From a virus, in the IMG/VR virus record IMGVR_UViG_3300010399_000004, positions 1-64,000 of that record: a DNA stretch of 64,000 nt; one strand, written 5' to 3'. The number at the start of each line of letters is the position of its first letter. The stretch's first letter is position 1. The notes under the pieces are model-generated. The model had not been told where the DNA came from. It saw only the letters and a list, made by a program, of their open reading frames with translations, and made no database searches. Position numbers and translations under genes: made by a program. Shown here one piece after another: positions 49,386-57,102 of the stretch.

Positions 49386-49658
49386 TTATGGCCCAACTAT
49401 ACAGTCCCCCGGTTCGGTTTTGGCGAGAGCTTCCTCGAAGGTTCCAGCTTTTGCCTTGAGATTCCACCCCGGCCGGTTGCTTGTCGGAATCAGGTGTTCT
49501 TCCCAAATTTGATAAATTGGCGAGTCTTGAAATTGTATATTGGCCTGAATTGAATAACAAAGCAGGCTTGAGCCAGGAGATTCCATCGCGGTTCCGGAAC
49601 GCGATAGGTAGCCAATACTTACATCTGAGAGGGTTTTGAGTGACGGAAGAGCGTTCAT
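49386..49658 (-). CDS. Minus-strand orphan gene
   Basis: 90 residues from MNALPSLKTL. The C-terminal half (WNLKAKAGTFEEALAKTEPG) looks like a small adaptor. It faces the virion genes and is driven by a class 1 promoter that matches those of the early genes. Function unknown. Confidence 0.6.
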   Translation of the reverse strand: MNALPSLKTLSDVSIGYLSRSGTAMESPGSSLLCYSIQANIQFQDSPIYQIWEEHLIPTSNRPGWNLKAKAGTFEEALAKTEPGDCIVGP

Positions 49659-49686
49659 TATTACTTTTAGTTTGGATTACGGGAAC

Positions 49687-49714
49687 AGAATACCAGAAAT
49701 AGTTCTTTTGTAAA
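49687..49714 (-). promoter_or_regulatory. Class 1 promoter on minus strand
   Basis: Reading leftward: TTTACA, 16-nt spacer, TATTCT, then CCGTAATCCAAAC, with ATTTCAC before the -35 box. A degenerate palindrome half-site precedes it. Confidence 0.7.
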
Positions 49715-49749
49715 GTGAAATCTGAAACTTTTCGTCAAATTTTCGCAGA

Positions 49750-49777
49750 TTGACTCCCGGAAGGGAACGTGTATGCT
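49750..49777 (+). promoter_or_regulatory. Class 3 promoter TTGACT-N16-TATGCT
   Basis: Divergent from the minus-strand class 1 promoter; serves the connector operon (ATG 49802). Confidence 0.6.
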
Positions 49778-49801
49778 CTCGTTACACACATTCAGAACAT
49801 C

Positions 49802-50188
49802 ATGATTCGCTGCAAATATAAAGGGAAGGAACCGCAAAATCTGGCCGTCGGCCCCGTCGTTAAGGGGTCCATTATTATGCTTCATGAGGAAGAAGCATTT
49901 ACTCTGCGGGAGGATGCGCAGTGGGAATTGATGCCAGAAGCTTTTCCTCCCGGAGTTCCTGAGAATCTGCGGCCGATTCGTGGGAAGCATTTCGATTTGA
50001 CTTCCCTTCCCTGGAAGAACAAAAGGTTATTCAATGCGGTCAAAACTTTGGGCCGTTCTGTTCTTGTAAAGGGGTTGGCACAGATGGAAGCTTTGGGGTT
50101 GCCGGTCCCTCCAATCAGTAATACCAACGATACCGCAGATTTGCGGGAAACGTTTCTTGAGTTGGGGAGGAAAGCTGCCTGGATTTGA
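49802..50188 (+). CDS. Unknown head-connector-region protein
   Basis: 128 residues from MIRCKYKG. N-terminal beta barrel-like segment (VGPVVKGSIIMLHEEEAFTL), helical C-terminus. First gene after the promoter in the connector operon. Confidence 0.5.
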   Translation: MIRCKYKGKEPQNLAVGPVVKGSIIMLHEEEAFTLREDAQWELMPEAFPPGVPENLRPIRGKHFDLTSLPWKNKRLFNAVKTLGRSVLVKGLAQMEALGLPVPPISNTNDTADLRETFLELGRKAAWI

Positions 50189-50200
50189 AAACTTTTCAAA
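50184..50200 (+). repeat. 17-bp palindrome, exact, C centre
   Basis: Overlaps the stop region of the 49802 gene (TGA 50186-50188 is inside it). Confidence 0.9.
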
Positions 50201-50213
50201 ATAAATAACTAAA

Positions 50214-50408
50214 ATGAACGTAAACAAAGCAACCGCGGAGCGGGCTATTGAATTCCTCCCTTCCGAAGATCAGGCAGAATTTCGCAAGAGGCTTCAACGC
50301 TGCAATACTCCGCTTTCTTTGGAGGAGTTACATAAGGACGTGCTCCGCCGTCTCAAGCAAAGCGGAACGCAGCAACACAAAGGCTCCCGCCCTTCTGCGG
50401 TGAAGTAA
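50214..50408 (+). CDS. Small helical protein
   Basis: 64 residues, charged, helical; basic tail. Directly abuts the next gene. Unknown. Confidence 0.5.
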   Translation: MNVNKATAERAIEFLPSEDQAEFRKRLQRCNTPLSLEELHKDVLRRLKQSGTQQHKGSRPSAVK

Positions 50409-51101
50409 ATGGCTACAACCTTATTTTATCCTTACACGTCTTTGGCTGCGGTGCAGCAGGAGACAAAGAACCGGGACTCTGATAAAGAGGACTGGTTTAA
50501 GGAATGCATCAATAATGCTTCACGCATTATTGAAGAGGAGTTGCGCCGGGATTTTCGATTTCACGATCATACCTCTTCTGCCCTTACTGTAAAATCATCG
50601 TGGTTTGCCGGACAGGAAATATTTCTCCCCTGGCCAATCTTAACTTTGACGGAGGTTAAAATCAATGAAGATGATGCTCTATCTTCGGACGATTATATTT
50701 ATGAAAATGGAGCGTTGAATAAAGGAAATGCCGTTATTCGGAGGCGGGGGGCAGGCTGGGGCAGCGATGCTGATGTAATAATTATCGGTGGAAGTTTATT
50801 TGATTCCGAGGAGTATGGTTCTCTTGATAGACCAACGAAAGCCTATCCCGATAGAACACTTACCAAGGTTTATTTGAAAGGAACCTTTGGCTATGCGTTG
50901 GTTAGTTCAAGCACAGCAGTTACTCCTGTGGATATCCCAGAGAAAGTAAAACGAGCCGCTACGCTAACCGCTGCCGCAATTTCAGGTTACATGAGAAAGG
51001 AAATCATGGGAATGGATGGGGAGCGTCAAAGCCTTATGGATACCCGTATTCCTCCCGCGGCATGGGCCTTGATAAAAAATCTAAAGGTTACAGTTTTGTG
51101 A
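50409..51101 (+). CDS. Head-tail connector (adaptor) protein
   Basis: 230 residues. WFKECINNASRIIEEELRRDF at the N-terminus, PILTLTEVKINED in the middle and PEKVKRAATLTAAAISGYMR at the C-terminus match the helical gp6-like adaptor family. Should bind beneath the portal. GTGA overlap with the next gene. Confidence 0.65.
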   Translation: MATTLFYPYTSLAAVQQETKNRDSDKEDWFKECINNASRIIEEELRRDFRFHDHTSSALTVKSSWFAGQEIFLPWPILTLTEVKINEDDALSSDDYIYENGALNKGNAVIRRRGAGWGSDADVIIIGGSLFDSEEYGSLDRPTKAYPDRTLTKVYLKGTFGYALVSSSTAVTPVDIPEKVKRAATLTAAAISGYMRKEIMGMDGERQSLMDTRIPPAAWALIKNLKVTVL

Positions 51102-51583
51102 ATATCAGTGTAAAGGTGTCTGCGGGGAAACTTTTAGGCAAGATTGCCAGATTACGAGATACTCTGCAAACAACTACACAAAAAACGGTATTGGAAAAGG
51201 AAGCCAAGCTTTCCTTGCGCAGATTGAAATATGCCACTCCCGTTCGATGGACTGGGAAGACCCGCAAGGCGTGGAGAATAGAACATGCTTCTCGTGCCCG
51301 CAGTTATGGGTTTCGGATTATAAACGATACCAAGGAAATGCTGTTTCTTGAAAAAGGAACAAAAGCGCATGGACCAAAGCGGGCCAAGTTTCTCTATATA
51401 CCGCTTAATCGCCGGGCGGCCCGAGGCTGGTCCCCTTCCCTGAAAATAGGCAGAGACTACATTCTCAAGAAATGGGTTCGCGGAATTCGTGCTATGCATA
51501 TCGTAGAGAAAGAGCGTAAAAAGACCAAAGCGAGGTTGAAGGATTCCATGAGGGAGTATATTAGCTTTGTAATCAAATCCTGA
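51098..51583 (+). CDS. HK97 gp10-like neck/minor tail protein
   Basis: 161 residues from a GTG start overlapping the adaptor stop; an ATG at 51062 would give 12 more residues. Basic. KAWRIEHASRARSYGFRIIN then FLEKGTKAHGPKRAKFL is the gp10-like signature (strand with N...Y...LE-GT...). Probably part of the neck. Confidence 0.6.
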   Translation: MNISVKVSAGKLLGKIARLRDTLQTTTQKTVLEKEAKLSLRRLKYATPVRWTGKTRKAWRIEHASRARSYGFRIINDTKEMLFLEKGTKAHGPKRAKFLYIPLNRRAARGWSPSLKIGRDYILKKWVRGIRAMHIVEKERKKTKARLKDSMREYISFVIKS

Positions 51584-51593
51584 TTAAACGCTG

Positions 51594-52127
51594 ATGCCTG
51601 CTACTCTATCAGATATTCCATTTTCGATCCGCCCACTTTGGGTTATCGACAAGCGGCTTACTTTCCATACAGGAACTAGCCGAATGTTGGATGGATTGAC
51701 TTTCAAAAGAGAAGGAAATTTTGAAGCGAAAGGTAAACAGGATTTGCCTTATGTGCAATGGTATGGATTGGAGGACGAGGAAGATTGGACCGCGGGGGCA
51801 GGCACCCCTGTTAAAAGCGAAAGGAAGCTGCTGCTGGAAATATGTGCTTTTCGGGCCTATGGAATGTTTCGCAGGGACCCTACTGCCGCACTGGCCGACT
51901 CTGATACGATGGGGGGAGGTAAGGGGGTTCTGGAGTGGGTGGAGCTTGTCCGGGATGCCATCGAAACCAAGACTACGGGAGAAACTGATCCGCTATTGGA
52001 TGGAACACAAAGTCGCCCCATATTAACAGCTATAAGAGAACAAACTCCTTCCGATCTGGGATGGTCATTTCTATTGGAAGTAACCGTAACCATTGATTCC
52101 ATGTGCCGGGGGATGCGATCCTTATAG
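51594..52127 (+). CDS. Probable tail terminator/completion protein
   Basis: 177 residues. The position after the gp10-like gene, a WVELVRDAIETKTTGETDPL helix, and a C-terminal GWSFLLEVTVTIDSMCRG strand fit tail terminator proteins. No sequence motif is decisive. Confidence 0.5.
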   Translation: MPATLSDIPFSIRPLWVIDKRLTFHTGTSRMLDGLTFKREGNFEAKGKQDLPYVQWYGLEDEEDWTAGAGTPVKSERKLLLEICAFRAYGMFRRDPTAALADSDTMGGGKGVLEWVELVRDAIETKTTGETDPLLDGTQSRPILTAIREQTPSDLGWSFLLEVTVTIDSMCRGMRSL

Positions 52128-52128
52128 C

Positions 52129-52581
52129 TTAGTCTATCCAGTCAAATACGACTAGGTCGCAATAAAGTTCTCCATCGTCTCTATGAAAATGAGTAGAATC
52201 TCTTCCCCTTGTATCCACATATTTGTAGGGGGCGTAATCTTTTTGAGTTTTTGCAGTTTTACTAAACTGAGATAGAAAATCTGCCTTCCTTGGATCGTTT
52301 CTACGGTAGTTGATTAAGCGTCCAACTTCTTTCTGTTTGTGAAATGTAATTTCGGGTGGACCGTAAGCTTCGGTCATATCCTTCATCCATTTTCGGAAAT
52401 AGAATAGTTTTAAGATATCCCTGCTTAGCTCACTTCGTAAATCTGGTTTTGCTCCGGAAAAGGTTCCCAGAGAGTAACCGAATGGAACGCTGAGTCGCAT
52501 TAACCACGTAAGGCATGTTCCCGTGTTTCGGGTTTCAGTGCTTGGGATGATTTGGTTTGTGAGTTGGATTTGATTTTTCAT
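52129..52581 (-). CDS. Minus-strand orphan gene
   Basis: 150 residues from MKNQIQLT. Contains YSLGTFSGAKPDLRSELSRD and a C-terminal HFHRDDGELYCDLVVFDW segment. It sits between tail genes, ends 2 nt from the end of the + strand gene, and uses an early-type class 1 promoter. Unrecognised. Confidence 0.6.
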   Translation of the reverse strand: MKNQIQLTNQIIPSTETRNTGTCLTWLMRLSVPFGYSLGTFSGAKPDLRSELSRDILKLFYFRKWMKDMTEAYGPPEITFHKQKEVGRLINYRRNDPRKADFLSQFSKTAKTQKDYAPYKYVDTRGRDSTHFHRDDGELYCDLVVFDWID

Positions 52582-52608
52582 AAGTAGATGGATTTGGATT
52601 ACGACTCA

Positions 52609-52636
52609 AGAATACCCCATCTAGATGTTTTGTAAA
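52609..52636 (-). promoter_or_regulatory. Class 1 promoter on minus strand
   Basis: TTTACA-N16-TATTCT read leftward; the 16-nt spacer and the downstream CGTAATCCAAATC equal those of the + strand promoter at 10924. Confidence 0.72.
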
Positions 52637-52685
52637 GTGAAATTTTTAGGGCAAAAATTTTTCAGCTTCCCGGCTCAAAGTCGGG

Positions 52686-52702
52686 TTTGAAAAGTTTTCA
52701 AA
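52686..52702 (+). repeat. 17-bp palindrome, exact, G centre
   Basis: Between divergent promoters; on the minus strand it reads with a C centre upstream of the 52609 promoter. Confidence 0.9.
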
Positions 52703-52728
52703 TCTGACAAAATCTCGGAAGAAACGCG

Positions 52729-52757
52729 TTGACGCCCCCTTCTTTAGTGGCACAATC
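52729..52757 (+). promoter_or_regulatory. Class 3 promoter TTGACG-N17-ACAATC
   Basis: Serves the tail operon (ATG 52789). The spacer starts CCCCCTTC. Confidence 0.45.
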
Positions 52758-52788
52758 TACCTTAATCACTTTAATCCTTTTCATTATT

Positions 52789-53136
52789 ATGGCCTGCGGC
52801 ACTATTGTTGGATCAGCACTCCAGTTTGGGGTATCTGTTGACGAAGCTTCTCTCGTTACGCAAAGCGTTCGGGCCACTCGAAAAAATGACAAAAAGGAAG
52901 CCCGCGATAAATGCGGCATCGTGGTGTCTGTAGCATACTACAACCCTACGGCAGACATTGAAATCGAGGGATTGGGAACGTCGGCAGCGGAAGTGGGGGC
53001 TGCTTTAGCCCTGAGCGGTGCATTTGGGCTTGGAAGTGGAAAAATCTGCATTGATGAAATTTCTGTGGAAAAAGGAAATGAGGAATTTACCAAGTCCAGT
53101 ATCAAAGCTACGCAATATGGCGGCATTGCTGCATAA
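52789..53136 (+). CDS. Candidate major tail tube-like protein
   Basis: 115 residues from MACGTIVG. A small beta-sandwich-like sequence (ALQFGVSVDEASLVTQSV, IVVSVAYYNPTADIEIEGLG) preceded by its own promoter in the tail operon. Size and position suit a small tail tube or tube-initiator protein; no motif proves it. Confidence 0.5.
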   Translation: MACGTIVGSALQFGVSVDEASLVTQSVRATRKNDKKEARDKCGIVVSVAYYNPTADIEIEGLGTSAAEVGAALALSGAFGLGSGKICIDEISVEKGNEEFTKSSIKATQYGGIAA

Positions 53137-53152
53137 TTGAAAACTTTTCAAA
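53136..53152 (+). repeat. Palindrome variant ATTGAAAACTTTTCAAA
   Basis: First base changed; begins at the last base of the 52789 stop codon. Confidence 0.75.
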
Positions 53153-53221
53153 CTCTGTGCCGTCGCATTCTTTGTGGTGCGACAGACGCCTGGCTCTCTT
53201 ATATGTGTCCGGGTAATTCAA

Positions 53222-53698
53222 ATGAACAGACAATCTACTACAACGAATCCGCAGCCCCTTCCTGATACCTACGGCGATACGCTGGAGCCAGGAACCGAGG
53301 TTATATTCGTGGGAGATAAAAGACTGGCGGCTGCGCTTATCGCTGTTGGGGTTCATCTTCGGAAGGACCCTCCATATGTTCAGGTAATACGTCCGGACGG
53401 TTCCACGCAGACGATATTTCATTTTCTACCATTGGATTCGGACGGAGTTCTTAACACAACGGAGCTTATCAAAGCGTGGGGGCAGGACCTTGATTTTATC
53501 CAAGCCAACCCCCTTCACCCCTTTACCTTTGCAATGTGTGCTCTGCGCAATTACCAGAGTATATTGGAGCATTTGCAAAACGATGTTCCCTGGGTCCAAT
53601 TTGAAGGTATGAAGGATGGAAAGAAAGTGAACCTTCTCGTTAAGAAGGGGAGCAGGAAAGAGGAAGCCGCCCGCAAACGTGGGTTGCGCCAATTTTGA
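53222..53698 (+). CDS. Unknown tail-operon protein
   Basis: 158 residues from MNRQSTTT. Contains LNTTELIKAWGQDLDFIQAN and NPLHPFTFAMCALRNYQSIL. Stop TGA (53696-53698) lies in a palindrome. Probably a tail-assembly factor by position. Confidence 0.5.
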   Translation: MNRQSTTTNPQPLPDTYGDTLEPGTEVIFVGDKRLAAALIAVGVHLRKDPPYVQVIRPDGSTQTIFHFLPLDSDGVLNTTELIKAWGQDLDFIQANPLHPFTFAMCALRNYQSILEHLQNDVPWVQFEGMKDGKKVNLLVKKGSRKEEAARKRGLRQF

Positions 53699-53710
53699 AA
53701 ACTTTTCAAA
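53694..53710 (+). repeat. 17-bp palindrome, exact, C centre
   Basis: Supplies the stop codon of the 53222 gene; last copy before a gap of about 5.9 kb. Confidence 0.9.
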
Positions 53711-53725
53711 TATACACCTATACCT

Positions 53726-54229
53726 ATGAGTAAATCTACCATAAAAAAACTTTCCCCCGCTGAAAGTGAATTGAACGAAATAGTTGCTGGGTCGGCTTAT
53801 CCTGAGCAGTCCGAACAAAGCATTCACGACTCCCGAGTTGAGGATGCCATGTTGCCGGGGTTTGAGGATACGTTAAGTATGGCAGGAATTGATTTGGAGC
53901 ATATGAGCTTGACCACTATGACCTGGTTGCGCCGGGCCGGGTCTTGTTTTGTTACAGGTGTCAATACTTCGGAGGAAGGAGTAATTGTGCGGGATACCGG
54001 GATGTTCCTCTTGGCACATAATAAAAGAATTCCATTTAAGGACCGCTCCCGCCTTTTCCGAAAAGCGGGGGATGAATTGGAAGATGCTATTGATGAGCTT
54101 TTGCACCGTGTTCGCATCAGCGATGCCTCCCCGCTGTTTAAGGCTTTGGCTGAATATGTAAGAACCGAAACAGCTACTCTGGCTACCCCAGAAAAAGAAG
54201 ATGGGGATAATGAAATGGGAAACGGATAG
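53726..54229 (+). CDS. Probable tail assembly chaperone
   Basis: 167 residues. An acidic N-terminal third, then a helical core (MTWLRRAGSCFVTGVNTSEE, FRKAGDELEDAIDELLHRVR). Its place immediately upstream of the tape measure gene is that of gpG-type chaperones. Overlapping short frames follow, see 54210. Confidence 0.55.
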   Translation: MSKSTIKKLSPAESELNEIVAGSAYPEQSEQSIHDSRVEDAMLPGFEDTLSMAGIDLEHMSLTTMTWLRRAGSCFVTGVNTSEEGVIVRDTGMFLLAHNKRIPFKDRSRLFRKAGDELEDAIDELLHRVRISDASPLFKALAEYVRTETATLATPEKEDGDNEMGNG

Positions 54230-54350
54230 GACCTCCCTTCCTGACCTGGATTTCATCCATTGTGGCGGGGGAGGCCAGAGTATCCATCGAAGAAGCTATG
54301 AGTATGCGCCTCCTTCTTGTATTCTCTTATCATCATTGCTGGATGGCTAA
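54210..54350 (+). CDS. Overlapping short frame, possible chaperone extension
   Basis: 46 residues, +1 (or -2) frame relative to the chaperone. The frame is also open upstream of its ATG, so a frameshifted G-T type fusion is conceivable, but no convincing slippery site is seen. Confidence 0.3.
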   Translation: MKWETDRTSLPDLDFIHCGGGGQSIHRRSYEYAPPSCILLSSLLDG

Positions 54351-54417
54351 ACAGGGGATAAAATGTAAGTTGTCGCGAGGTTCGGAATCCCTTGAAGAGT
54401 TCATGTTTTTGAAGTAA
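54343..54417 (+). CDS. Overlapping 24-residue frame
   Basis: MAKQGIKCKLSRGSESLEEF..., overlaps the previous frame by 8 nt and ends 13 nt before the tape measure ATG. Weak support. Confidence 0.2.
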   Translation: MAKQGIKCKLSRGSESLEEFMFLK

Positions 54418-54430
54418 TAAACTTACACAA

Positions 54431-56305
54431 ATGGCCGACAGCATACTCATATCCGTTCTTGGCGATATTACCGATGTTCGGAGAAAGTTTGCTCTGCTTC
54501 ATCGGGACATAGCTGGATTGGGGGATGGGATATCTGAGAGGTTGAAATCTTCTTTTACGGGGGTAGGGGTAGCGGTTACGGCTATCGCTACGGGGGTTGC
54601 TGGAATAGTGGGCAGCGTTCTTCTAATCAAGCGGGGGCTCTCCGAAGCCGCGCAGGCAGAAACCCTTACGGCGCAGTTTGAAACGCTTCTGGGAAGCGCG
54701 GAGGCGGCAAAGAAACGCTTTGCTGACTTAGTTCAGTTTTCCCAGCAGACTCCCTTCAATCTTATTCAGGTTGCCGAGGGAAATCGGACATTGGAAACTC
54801 TTACTAGGGGGGCGTTGTCAGGCAAGCAGGGAATGCAGTTGGTAGCGGATGCCGCTACTATAACAGGAGAGCCTTTTCAGCGTTTAGCTTTGCATATCGG
54901 CCGCGTTTACGACGGTTTGATGAATGGTCGCCCAGTTGGGGCATCTATTCGACGTTTGCAGGTTCTTGGTATTGTTTCTTCGGAGACTAGAAATAAGATC
55001 GAAGATTTACAGAAAGCCGGCAAATCGGGTAATGTCGTATGGCAGGTAGCTGCAAAAGAGATAGGAAAATTTTCCGGTAATACAGAACGACAATTCCATA
55101 CCTGGTCGGGGCAAGCAGAAGCTTTAGGAGAAAATATATCTGCTTTGTTCCGGGCATTCGGGGAACCGATTATGAATGTGCTCAAGCCCATTCTTGGTGA
55201 CGCTGTAAAGACTACGGATGGGTTGGTGCCTGCCGCTAAGGCTGCGGGGGAAGCTGTGGCTGTAGCGATAGGACGTTTGATGCAGGCTGGGAAAATGATG
55301 ATTGATCTTTTCCGGTCCGGGGATTTGGCCGGTGTGGCATTTACTGCTCTGTCTTTGGGATTCAAGAAAGCGATTAATGTTCTTGTAAATGGTTTAGCTC
55401 TCGCGGTTGATTTATTCAAAGCGCATGTTGTAGGAGTATTTAATACATTCTCTGATCCGGAAGCCTGGATGGCTATGTGGGAAATATTCCGCGGGGCCGG
55501 AGCAATATTGGTAGGGGCGGGGGCTACATTAATAGCGGGATTGATAGAAGGGGGCCGACTGTTTGTTGATCCTGTTGTTACTGCTTTTGTATTTGTAGGA
55601 AACAAGCTCATCGCCTCCTTTGAAATAGCGGTAGCTACTTTGAAAGCGGGTATGCTGGGGGCAGCTAAAGAGTTTTTGGAATTCATCAATGACGCTCCTT
55701 TGATTGGGGGAAATGATGAAACTATTGAGAGTCTTGATAATGGATTGCAGACGGCTCTCTTTGATTTAGATAAAGCCTTTAATAAGATAACGGAATCGTG
55801 GGGGGATACCATGAATGGTGTAACTAAAACTATAGACAGTTCGATTCCAAAATTGAAAACATTCGGCAACGATGTTTTTGATATGGGAAAAGATGATCTA
55901 AACGAAGGTTATAATAACCTCGGAAAGATTAATGGAAATGCTTATTTGAAAAGCATGGCCGATGCTATTAATTCCCATAAAAAGGTAACCTTGTTTGATG
56001 AGAGTCGGGAGAAAAACATTCTGTCTGAACGGCTTGGTAAATTTTTTGGTGATATAGATACAAGCTCCAAAGGATTGCCTGGAGTAAAAAAAGGAAATGC
56101 TCTTGGAGATGAAATAGATGATATGGTTTCAGGGATGTTTGAAGCCGTTGGGGATTCTATTACTTCTGTTGGCGGAGGCGGAGGAATCTTCGGTGGAAGC
56201 AATATCGCTGCGGATCAACTGACTGTGCAGCGCAGTATGGATACTCGTCTTGCATCAATTCAGGGCATGCTTGAGAAACAACAACCTTTAACCGTTCGCG
56301 TCTAA
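54431..56305 (+). CDS. Tape measure protein
   Basis: 624 residues. Helical N-terminus, hydrophobic segments (about 45-67 and 350-372) and the conserved FETLLGSAEAAKKRFADLVQ followed by TPFNLIQVAEG, typical of lambda-like tape measures. Sets tail length; by the usual rule of thumb it would give a tail near 90-100 nm. The last 100 residues are Gly/Ser-rich. Confidence 0.85.
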   Translation: MADSILISVLGDITDVRRKFALLHRDIAGLGDGISERLKSSFTGVGVAVTAIATGVAGIVGSVLLIKRGLSEAAQAETLTAQFETLLGSAEAAKKRFADLVQFSQQTPFNLIQVAEGNRTLETLTRGALSGKQGMQLVADAATITGEPFQRLALHIGRVYDGLMNGRPVGASIRRLQVLGIVSSETRNKIEDLQKAGKSGNVVWQVAAKEIGKFSGNTERQFHTWSGQAEALGENISALFRAFGEPIMNVLKPILGDAVKTTDGLVPAAKAAGEAVAVAIGRLMQAGKMMIDLFRSGDLAGVAFTALSLGFKKAINVLVNGLALAVDLFKAHVVGVFNTFSDPEAWMAMWEIFRGAGAILVGAGATLIAGLIEGGRLFVDPVVTAFVFVGNKLIASFEIAVATLKAGMLGAAKEFLEFINDAPLIGGNDETIESLDNGLQTALFDLDKAFNKITESWGDTMNGVTKTIDSSIPKLKTFGNDVFDMGKDDLNEGYNNLGKINGNAYLKSMADAINSHKKVTLFDESREKNILSERLGKFFGDIDTSSKGLPGVKKGNALGDEIDDMVSGMFEAVGDSITSVGGGGGIFGGSNIAADQLTVQRSMDTRLASIQGMLEKQQPLTVRV

Positions 56306-57096
56306 TGTCTGTCTTATATATAACGGTTGGCAATCAGCTTACTACGCTTATTGAAGGTCCGGATTCTTCTTTGGACCTGGATGAGAATGGAAAAGTGACC
56401 GCTATCGTAAATTACAAAACAAAACGTCAGATGGCACTTATAGTTGCTTTGCGTTCTGCCCGGCATCCGGATTATCCCATGCTGGTGCGCAAAACTATCA
56501 ATATACAATTTGAGCCTCCTGATTGGGCTAACGTATCGGTGAAATTTGAGGGGGCTGTTACGTCCAGCGCAGAGACAGAGCCTGGGGTAAAAAAAACCTA
56601 TTCAATATCAGGAACCACTGGCAATGAGCCTATCGAAACGCATGAACAATTTCCCACCTTCGGAGGAAAACCACCTACAGGTAAAAAAGGCACAAACGAT
56701 AAAGGAGCTACATTTGATGATGCCGGAAAGTTCACTGGATTTGCGGTTCAGGATATAGATAATGATTTAGATTATTACGGCACTGATCCAAATTTGAATC
56801 TGGCGGGGGTTCGATCTTATTTAGCTCCCGGAGTTATATATACAGAAACAGCAACATATAACGGAGCGGGGAGAGCAGATGCTCCCTCTAATCTGGATAA
56901 TTTAGGAAAGATAGATACGCCGCCCAGCAGTCCCCTTCTCCCTTCTTTATCTGGCCCTGCAAACTGGTTACTAGTTTCCTTTGAAGCGGGGGATGTGGGG
57001 GATGGTGTGCAGGTAAGACGTTCCTGGAGAGCTTCCGGCCCTCGGGGATGGAATGCATTAATTTATGCCCCTGGGCTTGGTATTCCTACTCCGTAA
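56305..57096 (+). CDS. Tail tip-region protein
   Basis: 263 residues, beta-rich. The N-terminus (LYITVGNQLTTLIEGPDSSL) resembles distal-tail-type proteins; Gly/Pro-rich middle. ATG overlaps the tape measure stop by 1 nt. Exact role unknown. Confidence 0.5.
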   Translation: MSVLYITVGNQLTTLIEGPDSSLDLDENGKVTAIVNYKTKRQMALIVALRSARHPDYPMLVRKTINIQFEPPDWANVSVKFEGAVTSSAETEPGVKKTYSISGTTGNEPIETHEQFPTFGGKPPTGKKGTNDKGATFDDAGKFTGFAVQDIDNDLDYYGTDPNLNLAGVRSYLAPGVIYTETATYNGAGRADAPSNLDNLGKIDTPPSSPLLPSLSGPANWLLVSFEAGDVGDGVQVRRSWRASGPRGWNALIYAPGLGIPTP

Positions 57097-57102
57097 TTCT
57101 TT

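Noticed and set aside
54907-55869. 320-codon open frame on the minus strand
   Set aside because: Antisense to the tape measure gene with no start signal or family match; a composition artefact.
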